A stretch of DNA of 8,803 nt, taken from NCBI GenBank assembly GCA_020846515.1, contig JADLDX010000767.1, positions 1 to 8,803 of the forward strand. Direction: 5' to 3'. This document shows positions 1 through 5,938 of the stretch, piece after piece. The notes beneath the pieces were generated by a model. The model saw only the letters and a program-made list of their open reading frames with translations. It was not told the DNA's origin and ran no database searches. A program made the position numbers and the translations under genes. Every line of letters begins with the position of its first letter. The stretch's first letter is position 1. The DNA comes from Pirellulaceae bacterium (GTDB taxonomy: Bacteria > Planctomycetota > Planctomycetia > Pirellulales > Pirellulaceae).

Positions 1-30
1 AGTTGGGAACTGTCGGTGACTGTCGCTGGG

Positions 31-126
31 ATGGACAAGTAGTCGCATGGACAAGAAATGGGATGGACAAGAAATGGGATGGACAGGAAATGGGACGGAC
101 AGGAAACAAGTATGACAGGAGTATAG
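31..126. repeat. Tandem array of a 16-bp unit upstream of rpsJ
   Basis: Head-to-tail copies of a 16-bp unit with consensus ATGGACAAGAAATGGG lie at 31-46, 47-62, 63-78, 79-94 and 95-110. A decayed sixth copy at 111-126 keeps the GACAGGA core in phase. Copies 47-62 and 63-78 are identical; 79-94 differs by one base; the outer copies are more degenerate. The unit length is not a multiple of three, so the array is unlikely to be selected as protein. One frame (3-140) is nevertheless open through it to a TGA, so the tail of an upstream gene cannot be fully excluded. Function unknown: it may be slippage-generated spacer DNA or a protein-binding array. Confidence 0.85.
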
Positions 127-267
127 CAGCTCCTGGCTGAGATTCCGGTGATGGAGATCAAGCAGCAGTGTGATTTCTTTGTCCCACTTTCCTCCCGGCG
201 CAGTCCTCCTTCGATCGCAAATAGGCCTGGAACGGAAAAAACTTATCCCTGCTCTTCTCTTTTGGCG

Positions 268-296
268 TTGACTGTCAGTCCGGCTGGTCTTAAACT
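268..296 (+). promoter_or_regulatory. Candidate sigma70-type promoter for the S10 operon
   Basis: TTGACT at 268-273 matches five of six bases of the -35 consensus. A 17-base spacer separates it from TAAACT at 291-296, which matches four of six bases of the -10 consensus. Transcription would start near 303, giving a leader of about 100 nt before the rpsJ GTG codon. A short dyad, GACT-gtc-AGTC (270-280), overlaps the -35 element and could be an operator or chance. A weaker alternative is TTGGCA at 337-342 with a poor -10 near 360. This is prediction from consensus only. Confidence 0.35.
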
Positions 297-405
297 CGCT
301 CGCTTCCAATTTTGTGATTCCTAACTCATGTATGGGTTGGCATAATCGCTTGATTGGTAAGGTAATTTTTGCCGATACGAACAGTCTCTTCAGAAGGGCT
401 CACCT

Positions 406-735
406 GTGTCCGGTGGATCGCACGAAGTAATACGAATCCGAATGGAAGCCTACGATCATTCTGTCCTCGACCAGAGTGCTCAGGAAATCGTGGAAACGGC
501 CAAACGGACGCATTCCGAAGTGCACGGGCCGATTCCTTTGCCGACTCGCATCGAGCGATATACGGTTCTATCGGGACCGCACATCGATAAGAAAGCGCGT
601 CAGCAGTTTGAGATTCGTACTCACAAACGCTTGATTGATATCAAGCAAGCAACTGCCCGCACCATTGAGGCGCTCAATAAGTTGAGTTTGCCGGCTGGTG
701 TGGACATCAAGATCAAGGCAACAGCTGGTCGCTGA
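406..735 (+). CDS. rpsJ: 30S ribosomal protein S10
   Basis: S10 (uS10) sits in the head of the 30S subunit. In studied bacteria it also acts as NusE, the NusB partner in transcription antitermination. The product is 109 residues, close to the usual 100-105, with the family signature blocks [10 protein letters not shown] near residues 10-19 and [21 protein letters not shown] in the middle, the latter being the loop segment before the RTHKRLIDI strand. The GTG start is chosen because AGAAGGG (392-398) lies seven bases upstream and no other start in frame gives the full N-terminus. It is the first gene of the cluster and is followed by an unusually long 246-nt spacer before rplC. The sequence is intact, with only a slightly longer N-terminus than E. 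coli S10. Identification is firm. Confidence 0.97.
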   Translation: MSGGSHEVIRIRMEAYDHSVLDQSAQEIVETAKRTHSEVHGPIPLPTRIERYTVLSGPHIDKKARQQFEIRTHKRLIDIKQATARTIEALNKLSLPAGVDIKIKATAGR

Positions 736-981
736 TAGCGGCTTGAGGCTTAGCTGGCGGTGTCAGCTTGGTCTAGGTTGTTTTGCCTGGTCGGTCTGTC
801 TGGGTTGGCCTGCTTCGGTGGGCTGGCGTGGTTGGTCGATGTGTTGATTGTGGTTTTGTTTATTGGCGAAATTTTGGATTCAGTTATGACACGGAAGCTC
901 TCGAGGTAACGGTGGCTGGAGGGTTGGTCCTTCCAGTTTGCGGGTCCTTGGGTGCAAGCGTTTCGATGGGAATATAGAGCG
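736..981 (+). other. Long G+T-rich rpsJ-rplC spacer
   Basis: A 246-nt non-coding gap lies where most bacteria have only a short spacer. By hand count, positions 741-860 contain 48 G, 47 T, 19 C and only 6 A on the sense strand, with TGG/GGT words repeated throughout. An open frame at 783-977 (TTG start) encodes a low-complexity Val/Gly-rich peptide with no ribosome-binding site and is not accepted as a gene. A hairpin lies at 916-936 near the rplC end. The spacer may be a leader for rplC or simply a skewed, unconstrained sequence. Confidence 0.6.
916..936 (+). promoter_or_regulatory. Hairpin in the rplC leader
   Basis: Bases 916-923 pair with 929-936 to form an 8-bp stem with one G-U pair and a TTGGT loop, ending 45 nt before the rplC ATG. 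No U-tract follows, so it is not a classical intrinsic terminator. It could be an attenuator, a protein-binding site or chance folding of a G+T-rich strand. Confidence 0.3.
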
Positions 982-1671
982 ATGGCAAAAGGTATACTCG
1001 GCCGTAAGGTCGGCATGACGCAGATTTTCCGGGAAGATGGCACCGCCGTTTCGGTGACTGTCATTGAGGTTGGTCCATGTCGTGTGTTGCAGTTGCGAAC
1101 CCTCGAGCGCGATGGTTACGAAGCGATTCAGCTTGGGTTTCTTGATAAGCCGCGGCGACTCTCTAGTCGTAGTGAGCGCGGCCATGTTGCCAGCATTGGC
1201 AGCAAGCGTTCGAAGCAGTTGGCAGTGGCGGGTGTTGAGCCTGTTAAGAAGGCTGACTGCGAGCCACAGCGATTTGTGCGCGAACTGCGTGGCCCTGTGG
1301 AGGGTGTCGAGGTTGGTGCTGTTGTATCGGCTGGCATTCTCGATGGCGTCAAGGCTGTGGATGTGACGGGTGTGACCAAGGGGTGTGGTTATGCCGGCGT
1401 GATGAAGCGTCACAATTTCAAAGGCCAGCGAGCCACGCACGGTGTCAAGAAGGTTCATCGCCACGGTGGTGGTACCAGTATGAATACCTACCCTGGTCGT
1501 ACTTTTCGCGGCAAGAAGATGGCTGGTCGCTATGGTAATGACAAGATGACCAGTCGCAATCTGCAGGTTGCTCGCGTGGATGCTGAGAACAATTTGGTGC
1601 TGGTTCACGGTTCGGTGCCTGGTCCGGCTGGTGGGTATGTTGTGGTCCGCGAGACCAACAAGGTTGGCTGA
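982..1671 (+). CDS. rplC: 50S ribosomal protein L3
   Basis: L3 (uL3) is an early 50S assembly protein that binds 23S rRNA domain VI; its long loop reaches the peptidyl-transferase centre. The product is 229 residues, a little longer than the ~209 of E. coli. It begins [16 protein letters not shown], the standard bacterial L3 N-terminus, which fixes the ATG at 982 rather than the upstream in-frame ATG at 952. Further family blocks are [20 protein letters not shown] and the C-terminal [16 protein letters not shown]. The loop usually reading HRxPGSIG is here [14 protein letters not shown] (residues about 159-172). As aligned by eye, the residue equivalent to E. coli Gln150, the PrmB methylation site, is Met. 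The ribosome-binding site is weak (GATGGGA at 965-971). Confidence 0.97.
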   Translation: MAKGILGRKVGMTQIFREDGTAVSVTVIEVGPCRVLQLRTLERDGYEAIQLGFLDKPRRLSSRSERGHVASIGSKRSKQLAVAGVEPVKKADCEPQRFVRELRGPVEGVEVGAVVSAGILDGVKAVDVTGVTKGCGYAGVMKRHNFKGQRATHGVKKVHRHGGGTSMNTYPGRTFRGKKMAGRYGNDKMTSRNLQVARVDAENNLVLVHGSVPGPAGGYVVVRETNKVG

Positions 1672-1697
1672 GTGCGGTTGGTCAGGTGGTGTTCTCC

Positions 1698-1721
1698 GGC
1701 CGAGATGTTTGAGTCTCGGCT
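1698..1721 (+). promoter_or_regulatory. Perfect hairpin in the rplC-rplD spacer
   Basis: GCCGAGA (1699-1705) pairs perfectly with TCTCGGC (1714-1720) around an 8-nt loop. A G-U pair, 1698 with 1721, can extend it. It starts 27 nt after the rplC stop and ends 54 nt before the rplD ATG. There is no U-run downstream. A role in mRNA processing, stability or autogenous control by L4 is possible but not shown. Confidence 0.4.
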
Positions 1722-1774
1722 GAAGTGGTCTCGGGTTTCGGGTGGTTAGAGCAGGGTTTGGCTGGAACGAAACA

Positions 1775-2419
1775 ATGGTTACTCTTCCTGTCTATGATCG
1801 CAGTGGTGCTGAGGTCGGTAAGATCGATATCGATCCAGCGGCTATTGCTCCGAAGATAAGCAAGCAATTGCTGCACGACGTTGTCGTGATGTATCAGTCC
1901 AATCTGCGTTTGGGTACCAAGCGTACGAAGGCTCGCGGTGAAGTTTCTGGTTCGACCAAGAAGCTGTATCGCCAAAAGGGTACGGGCAATGCGCGTGTTG
2001 GTTCTCGGCGAGCTCCGCAGCGGCGTGGCGGTGGTCATGCCATGCAGTTGCGTCCGCGCTCCTTTTACTATCGGTTGCCCAAGAAGGCGATCCGAGCCGC
2101 TACTCGCATGGCCATTGCCTCGCGTTTGATTGGTGGCCAGGTCGTCGTGGTCGATAGTTTGGATATGGCCGCGCCAAAGACGAAAGAGTTGGCCAGCGTG
2201 CTGAAGGCTCTGGGGTTGGCTGGTCAGACGACGTTGTTGGCTACTGGCGAATTGTCGCCCAATGTATACATGAGCGGTCGCAATATTCCTGGTTTGACGA
2301 TCAGTCCCGTCGCGGATCTGAATGCACACTTGCTGCTGCGTCCTAGGCGAGTGTTGTTGACCAAGAGTGCGGTCGAAGCGATCAAGTCAAAATTGGAAAC
2401 CAAGACCACGGCGGCTTAG
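1775..2419 (+). CDS. rplD: 50S ribosomal protein L4
   Basis: L4 (uL4) binds 23S rRNA domain I and sends an extended loop to the constriction of the nascent-peptide tunnel. In E. coli it also represses its own operon, but that leader mechanism is known from gammaproteobacteria and is not visible here. The product is 214 residues (E. coli 201). The tunnel loop is clear: [15 protein letters not shown] near residues 46-60, then [12 protein letters not shown] at 66-77 and a Gly/Arg-rich tip. The C-terminal globular part includes APKTKEL and TGELSPN. The ATG at 1775 is preferred because the in-frame GTG at 1742 would add an atypical 11-residue extension. The Shine-Dalgarno signal is weak (GGAA at 1764-1767). 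Confidence 0.96.
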   Translation: MVTLPVYDRSGAEVGKIDIDPAAIAPKISKQLLHDVVVMYQSNLRLGTKRTKARGEVSGSTKKLYRQKGTGNARVGSRRAPQRRGGGHAMQLRPRSFYYRLPKKAIRAATRMAIASRLIGGQVVVVDSLDMAAPKTKELASVLKALGLAGQTTLLATGELSPNVYMSGRNIPGLTISPVADLNAHLLLRPRRVLLTKSAVEAIKSKLETKTTAA

Positions 2420-2482
2420 GGTTTTGCCTGTGAGAGTGGCTGGTAGTGGTTTCTTGGGTTGGAATAAGTTTAGGTGATTCTG

Positions 2483-2800
2483 ATGAGTAAAACAGCGAAG
2501 GAATCGGTCGGTGGAGTGAAGCTTGAGTCGCATCAAGTGATTCTTCGTCCGCTGGTTACTGAAAAGGGTGTGCATCGCGCTACGCGGCACAATGCCTATG
2601 CGTTCGAAGTTCATCCGATGGCCACCAAGCTGGAAGTTAAGTCGGCGGTGGAAGAGTTGTTCAATGTGAAGGTGGAGGCCGTGCGTACTCAGAATCGACT
2701 GGGTAAAGCTCGTCGCTTCCGAAATCGGCAGGGTGCGACCCGCACTTGGAAGAAGGCGATCGTCAAGCTAGGTGCTGACAGCAAGATCGACTTCTTCTAG
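2483..2800 (+). CDS. rplW: 50S ribosomal protein L23
   Basis: L23 (uL23) lies at the tunnel exit and is the docking point for trigger factor and the signal recognition particle. The product has 105 residues, against about 100 in E. coli. It carries the family block ILRPLVTEK at residues 20-28; the Glu there corresponds to the trigger-factor contact Glu18 of E. coli. The typical NAYAFEVHPMATKLEVKSAV helix-strand segment and a basic loop RLGKARRFRNRQG follow. About a dozen extra residues precede the conserved core. The ATG at 2483 is chosen because AGGTGA (2472-2477) is five bases upstream; the in-frame GTG at 2474 overlaps that site and is unlikely. The gene follows rplD after 63 nt. Confidence 0.96.
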   Translation: MSKTAKESVGGVKLESHQVILRPLVTEKGVHRATRHNAYAFEVHPMATKLEVKSAVEELFNVKVEAVRTQNRLGKARRFRNRQGATRTWKKAIVKLGADSKIDFF

Positions 2801-2864
2801 GGGCTGGTTGTCGGCTAAGGCTCGTGTTGCGAACAAAGAGTGTAGAGTTTAAAGGTTTCGAACG

Positions 2865-3722
2865 ATGGGTATTCGACAGTACCGACCAACTTCAGCTGGG
2901 CGCCGCAATGCGTCGGTGAGCGATTTCGCTGAGCTGACGCCTGGTGCCAAGCCCGAGAAGGCGCTCTTGGAGCGTCAGAAGAAAAAGGGCGGACGTAACA
3001 ATCAGGGCAAGATCACGGCCCGGCATCGCGGTGGTGGTCACAAGCAGCAGTACCGGATCATCGATTTCAAGCGTGATAAAGACGGTATTCCGGCCAAGGT
3101 GGATTCGATCCAGTACGACCCTTGTCGGTCGAGCCGGATTGCGTTGTTGGTGTACGCCGATGGTGAAAAGCGATATGTGATTGCTGCCGATGGCCAAAAG
3201 GCTGGCGATACAGTGCAGAACGGTGCCGATGCGCCGCCGAAGGCCGGTAATTGCATGCCGATGAAGTTCATGCCTGCCGGAACGGAAGTTTTCTGCATAG
3301 AGATGCAGCCTGGTCGTGGTGGTGTGCTTTGTCGAGGTGCTGGTACTCTGGCTACCTTGATGGCTCGCGAAGGTGATTGGGCTCAGTTGTCTTTGCCTAG
3401 CGGTGAAATTCGACGTGTGCCTGGTAATTGCCGAGCCACGATTGGTCGCGCCAGTAATCCTGATCACAACGCAGTGGTGATTGGTAAAGCGGGTCGTAAC
3501 CGATGGAAAGGGATTCGTCCTTACGTTCGCGGTACAGCCATGAACCCGATCGATCACCCGCACGGTGGTGGTGAAGGTCGAACCAAGGGTGGTCGCCATC
3601 CGGTTAGTCCGCAAGGTAAGTCGGCCAAGGGTGGAGCAACTCGTCGGCCGCGTAAGCCAGGTAATTCATCGATCATTCGCCGCCGCAAGTCGCGACGTTA
3701 TGGTCAGTTGAAATTGCGATAG
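2865..3722 (+). CDS. rplB: 50S ribosomal protein L2
   Basis: L2 (uL2) is among the most conserved ribosomal proteins; it contacts the peptidyl-transferase region and helps join the subunits at bridge B7b. The product has 285 residues (E. coli 273). It contains the N-terminal [20 protein letters not shown] block, the central SH3-like core, and the near-invariant HPHGGGEG at residues 231-238, which includes the histidine studied for peptidyl-transferase function in E. coli. The basic tail, ending [14 protein letters not shown], reaches into 23S rRNA. The ATG is supported by AAAGG at 2851-2855. It follows rplW after 64 nt and is followed by a 99-nt spacer with two hairpins. No irregularity was seen. 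Confidence 0.98.
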   Translation: MGIRQYRPTSAGRRNASVSDFAELTPGAKPEKALLERQKKKGGRNNQGKITARHRGGGHKQQYRIIDFKRDKDGIPAKVDSIQYDPCRSSRIALLVYADGEKRYVIAADGQKAGDTVQNGADAPPKAGNCMPMKFMPAGTEVFCIEMQPGRGGVLCRGAGTLATLMAREGDWAQLSLPSGEIRRVPGNCRATIGRASNPDHNAVVIGKAGRNRWKGIRPYVRGTAMNPIDHPHGGGEGRTKGGRHPVSPQGKSAKGGATRRPRKPGNSSIIRRRKSRRYGQLKLR

Positions 3723-3730
3723 TAATTAAC

Positions 3731-3774
3731 GTCACGGCGGTGCCGGACGATAGGGCGGCTTAAGCCAGTTGCCC
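3731..3774 (+). promoter_or_regulatory. Two adjacent hairpins in the rplB-rpsS spacer
   Basis: The first hairpin pairs GTC (3731-3733) and CGGC (3735-3738) with GCCG (3742-3745) and GAC (3746-3748), leaving A3734 as a single bulge and a 3-nt loop. The second has outer arms GGGC (3753-3756) and GCCC (3771-3774) enclosing the 10-bp palindrome GGCTTAAGCC (3757-3766), with AGTT bulged. The bases after it are AAAA, not U-rich, so a forward intrinsic terminator is unlikely. Confidence 0.35.
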
Positions 3775-3821
3775 AAAAGATTTGATTCAGTCAGTTAACT
3801 TGTGCCAGAGTGGAATACCCT

Positions 3822-4094
3822 ATGGGTCGTTCAGCAAAAAAAGGTCCGTTTGTCGATCCGAAGCTTTACACGAAAGTGGTGAAGGTTCAGGAGGCGGGTA
3901 CTGGGGCTGCCATTACGACTTGGGCGCGTCGATGCACGATCGTGCCTGAGTTCGTGGGGGTAACGTTCATGGTGCATAACGGCAAGCAGCATACGAAGGT
4001 GTTTGTGACCGAAGACATGGTTGGTCACAAATTGGGTGAGTTCGCTCCGACGCGAACTTTCCGTAGCCACGGTGGCAAGGGTGGCAAGAAGTAA
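3822..4094 (+). CDS. rpsS: 30S ribosomal protein S19
   Basis: S19 (uS19) sits in the 30S head near the A-site finger, forming a complex with S13. The product is 90 residues (E. coli 92). It starts [19 protein letters not shown], the expected N-terminus, and contains the diagnostic [20 protein letters not shown] followed by GEFAPTRTF and a basic, Gly/Lys-rich tail. The ATG at 3822 is chosen over the in-frame GTG at 3810, which would add four residues not found in the family. The ribosome-binding site is weak (GGA at 3812-3814). It precedes rplV by 39 nt, in the usual L2-S19-L22-S3 order. Confidence 0.97.
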   Translation: MGRSAKKGPFVDPKLYTKVVKVQEAGTGAAITTWARRCTIVPEFVGVTFMVHNGKQHTKVFVTEDMVGHKLGEFAPTRTFRSHGGKGGKK

Positions 4095-4133
4095 GCGGTA
4101 CCTAGCGTTTTTGCAATGGGAGAGGACGCGAAC

Positions 4134-4490
4134 ATGGCGTTCCGAGCAACACATAAATTCGCACGTATAAGTGCCCGCAAGGTGCGACCGCTGGCCGACT
4201 TGGTCCGTGGAAAGTTTGCGGATGAAGCCCTCAATATTTTGAAGTATCAACCGCACCGCGGAGCGCGGATGCTGGAGAAGGTACTGCAGAGTGCGGTGGG
4301 TAACGCGCAAGACCCTGAACAAAACAAGGGCCGATCGGCACCGGTTGAAGAGCTGGTGATTACCGATGCGCGGATCGATGGTGGTCCAATGTTCAAGCGT
4401 ATTCGCCCTCGTGCTCGCGGTATGGCCTACGGCATCCTGCGGCGCACAGCGCATATTACGGTGGTGCTCAAGTCGCTGGAAGAAATGTAA
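4134..4490 (+). CDS. rplV: 50S ribosomal protein L22
   Basis: L22 (uL22) contacts all 23S rRNA domains; its long beta-hairpin lines the exit tunnel opposite L4 and is a site of macrolide-resistance mutations. The product is 118 residues (E. coli 110). It shows the N-terminal ISARKVRPLADLVRGK helix, LEKVLQSAVGNA, and the tunnel hairpin at about residues 84-104 with FKRIRPRARGMA at its tip, followed by RRTAHITVVL. The extra length is an insert of about ten residues after AVGNA (residues 59-72). The ATG at 4134 is strongly preferred: GGGAGAGGA (4118-4126) ends seven bases upstream. The in-frame ATG at 4116 overlaps that signal. The end is 15 nt before rpsC. Confidence 0.96.
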   Translation: MAFRATHKFARISARKVRPLADLVRGKFADEALNILKYQPHRGARMLEKVLQSAVGNAQDPEQNKGRSAPVEELVITDARIDGGPMFKRIRPRARGMAYGILRRTAHITVVLKSLEEM

Positions 4491-4505
4491 GAGCGAGTAA
4501 TCCAT

Positions 4506-5222
4506 ATGGGACAAAAAGTTAATCCAATCGGCTTTCGCACCGGGGTGGTGATCGGTTGGAAAAGCCGTTGGTATGCCTCCAAGCAAGAGTTTGCGGACCT
4601 GTTGGTTGAAGACCATCGGATCCGACACTTTATAAAGAATCACCCGAAGAAGGGTCAGCAGTATCGCAGTGCCGGTATCGATCGCATTGAGATCGAACGG
4701 ACGCGGGACGAAGTGCGCGTGATGCTGTTCGTGGCTCGGCCTGGTTACATTATCGGTAAGAAGGGCCAAGACGTTGAAGCGTTGCAAGAAGAGTTGCAGT
4801 CGCTGAGTGGACGTCGGGTTACTTTGAAAATTGAAGAGGTCTCACGACCAGAGATCATGGCCCAGTTGGTAGCAGAGGATATTGCTCAGCAACTGGCCAA
4901 GCGAGCCAATTTCCGCCGAACGATGAAGCGGGCGATTGAAACGACGATGGATGCAGGTGCCAAGGGTATCAAGGTGCAACTGGCCGGCCGATTGGGTGGA
5001 GCTGAAATGGCTCGCCGCGAAAAGGCCAACGCTGGTTCGCTGCCGCTGAGCACCCTGCAAGCCAAGATCGATTACGGATTTGCTGAAGCGGCTACACCGC
5101 AAGGCAACATTGGGGTTCAAGTCTGGGTTAATCAAGGTACTTACGCGGGAGACTCGAGCGATGGCGCTGATGCCCAAGCGGGTCAAGCATCGAAAAAGCC
5201 AAAGAGGGCGTATAAAAGGTAA
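4506..5222 (+). CDS. rpsC: 30S ribosomal protein S3
   Basis: S3 (uS3) lies at the mRNA entry channel of the 30S subunit and contributes to helicase activity. The product is 238 residues (E. coli 233). It begins MGQKVNPIGFRTGV. A KH RNA-binding domain carries the GxxG loop as GKKG at residues 84-87 within ARPGYIIGKKGQDV. The C-terminal domain has AGRLGGAEMAR, then LPLSTLQAKIDYG and GNIGVQVWVNQG. The segment between these, where E. coli has EWYREGRVPLHT, is EKANAGSLPLST. A low-complexity tail ends KKPKRAYKR. The last 62 nt overlap the start of rplP in another frame. The ribosome-binding site is moderate (GAGCGAG, 4491-4497). Confidence 0.97.
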   Translation: MGQKVNPIGFRTGVVIGWKSRWYASKQEFADLLVEDHRIRHFIKNHPKKGQQYRSAGIDRIEIERTRDEVRVMLFVARPGYIIGKKGQDVEALQEELQSLSGRRVTLKIEEVSRPEIMAQLVAEDIAQQLAKRANFRRTMKRAIETTMDAGAKGIKVQLAGRLGGAEMARREKANAGSLPLSTLQAKIDYGFAEAATPQGNIGVQVWVNQGTYAGDSSDGADAQAGQASKKPKRAYKR

Positions 5223-5577
5223 CGCGACTCGTGGTAACAAAGTCGTCTTCGGCGACTTTGGCCTGCAGGCCACCCAAGGCGGGTGGATCAAAGCCAGGAC
5301 GATCGAGGCCGGCCGTATCGCAGCACAACAGTATGTGCGCGGTGAAGGTCGGTTGTATATTCGCGTGTTCCCTAGCAAGCCAATCTCATCCAAGCCGCTC
5401 GAAACGCGCATGGGTAAAGGTAAGGGCGAGCCGGAACATTGGGTGGCGGTTATCAAGCCGGGCACCGTTTTGTATGAACTTGCTGGTGTAACTGAAGAAC
5501 AAGCTAAGGTGTGCTTTGCACGTCTGGCAGCCAAGATGCCGATACCAGTTCGTCTGTGTCGTCGACGTCCGGCTTAG
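5161..5577 (+). CDS. rplP: 50S ribosomal protein L16
   Basis: L16 (uL16) binds late in 50S assembly near the A-site tRNA elbow. The product is 138 residues (E. coli 136). It opens MALMPKRVKHRKSQRGR, contains FGDFGLQAT, IRVFPSKPISSKPL and the signature RMGKGKG at residues 83-89, whose Arg corresponds to the YcfD-hydroxylated Arg81 of E. coli. WVAVIKPGTVLYEL follows. The ATG at 5161 is favoured by GGGAGA at 5147-5152, eight bases upstream; an alternative ATG at 5170 gives MPKRVKH. Either start lies inside rpsC: with the first, 62 nt are shared, in a frame shifted +1. Translational coupling to rpsC is likely. The next gene is 105 nt away. Confidence 0.96.
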   Translation: MALMPKRVKHRKSQRGRIKGNATRGNKVVFGDFGLQATQGGWIKARTIEAGRIAAQQYVRGEGRLYIRVFPSKPISSKPLETRMGKGKGEPEHWVAVIKPGTVLYELAGVTEEQAKVCFARLAAKMPIPVRLCRRRPA

Positions 5578-5614
5578 TCAAAAAGAAGATCGTGCACGTG
5601 GCCTTAGAGAGATC

Positions 5615-5639
5615 AGCCGGAGGGCGTTTGCCCCCGGTT
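5615..5639 (+). promoter_or_regulatory. Stable bulged hairpin upstream of rpmC
   Basis: CCGG (5617-5620) pairs with CCGG (5634-5637) and GGGC (5622-5625) with GCCC (5630-5633), with A5621 bulged and a GTTT loop. G5616-T5638 and A5615-T5639 extend it to 10 pairs. It begins 38 nt after the rplP stop and ends 43 nt before the rpmC ATG. No U-tract follows. The single-A bulge and short loop resemble protein-recognition hairpins, but no protein can be assigned. Confidence 0.4.
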
Positions 5640-5682
5640 CCTCCCAGAGGAAACTTGCCAAACCTGCCAGGAGCAGATTGTG

Positions 5683-5880
5683 ATGAAGGCTTCGGAACTG
5701 AGAGAGATGAGCGACGAACAACTGGACTTGACCGCCAAAGAAGCGGCCAACCTGCTGTTCCGTATGCGAGTCCAATCGCAAACTGAAAAGTTGGATGCGC
5801 CTAGCGAACTGCGACGCAATCGCCGATTGATCGCTCGCGTGCGTACGCTGCAGACCGAGCGTGCTCGAGGTAAGCGGTAG
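5683..5880 (+). CDS. rpmC: 50S ribosomal protein L29
   Basis: L29 (uL29) is a small two-helix protein beside L23 at the peptide-tunnel exit. The product has 65 residues (E. coli 63), starting MKASELREMSDEQL, as the family does, followed by a helical central region and the C-terminal LIARVRTLQTERARGKR, which matches the conserved ARVKTLLNE block. The ATG at 5683 has AGGAG at 5669-5673, nine bases upstream; a GTG at 5680 in the same frame would add one Met and has six-base spacing, so it cannot be excluded. It is separated by 105 nt from rplP and 143 nt from rpsQ. In many bacteria rplP, rpmC and rpsQ nearly touch, so both gaps are unusual. Confidence 0.95.
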   Translation: MKASELREMSDEQLDLTAKEAANLLFRMRVQSQTEKLDAPSELRRNRRLIARVRTLQTERARGKR

Positions 5881-5882
5881 GA

Positions 5883-5938
5883 CGCGGGCCCCCCCGCCCG
5901 CGGAGCTTGGCTCGTGGTGAACCAGTTCGCCAGCGAAC
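5883..5938 (+). promoter_or_regulatory. Cluster of hairpins in the rpmC-rpsQ spacer
   Basis: Immediately after the rpmC stop, CGCGGGC (5883-5889) pairs perfectly with GCCCGCG (5896-5902) around a loop of six C. GAGC (5903-5906) can pair with GCTC (5910-5913). GTTCGC (5925-5930) is followed after two bases by its complement GCGAAC (5933-5938). No U-run follows any of them. The first stem is entirely G-C and should fold strongly in the transcript. It may protect 3' ends after processing or bind a regulator; this is inference. Confidence 0.4.

Larger units (their letters stand above)
1..405. other. Non-coding leader upstream of the S10 operon
   Basis: No convincing gene was found here. In many bacteria the gene before rpsJ is fusA or tuf, but no EF-G or EF-Tu C-terminus is recognisable. 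The region holds the 16-bp tandem array, a pyrimidine-rich stretch around 247-263, an A-run at 236-241, and the candidate promoter at 268-296. The last 100 or so bases become more AT-rich up to the rpsJ ribosome-binding site. I see no strong terminator hairpin. Short open frames such as the one starting near 369 overlap rpsJ in another frame and do not look like proteins. Confidence 0.6.

Noticed and set aside
31..126. Possible CRISPR array
   Set aside because: The 16-bp units are directly adjacent, with no unique spacers and no cas genes nearby, so this is a simple tandem repeat.
369..590. 73-codon plus-strand frame overlapping rpsJ
   Set aside because: It is out of frame with the certain S10 gene, starts at TTG, and its translation has no family features.
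783..977. Small plus-strand frame in the rpsJ-rplC spacer
   Set aside because: It starts at TTG without a ribosome-binding site, and its Val/Gly/Leu composition simply mirrors the G+T-rich DNA.
1051..1062. 12-mer shared with positions 13-24 (TCGGTGACTGTC)
   Set aside because: A repeat of this length is expected by chance about once or twice in a window of this size, and one copy lies in the rplC coding sequence.
880..1608. 242-codon minus-strand frame opposite rplC
   Set aside because: It is a shadow of rplC, with His/Thr-rich translation and no family resemblance.
1742..1774. Upstream GTG as the rplD start
   Set aside because: The added 11 residues do not resemble L4 N-termini, and the ATG at 1775 gives the normal beginning.
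4116..4133. Upstream ATG as the rplV start
   Set aside because: It overlaps the strong GGGAGAGGA ribosome-binding site that serves the ATG at 4134, and it would add residues absent from the family.
3831..4787. 318-codon open frame on the minus strand, antisense to rpsS, rplV and rpsC
   Set aside because: It lies wholly opposite three certain ribosomal protein genes, has no recognisable domain, and long antisense frames are expected opposite codon-biased genes.
5883..5902. Intrinsic terminator after rpmC
   Set aside because: The stem is strong but the loop is followed by GGAGCTTGG, with no U-tract, and rpsQ must be transcribed downstream.
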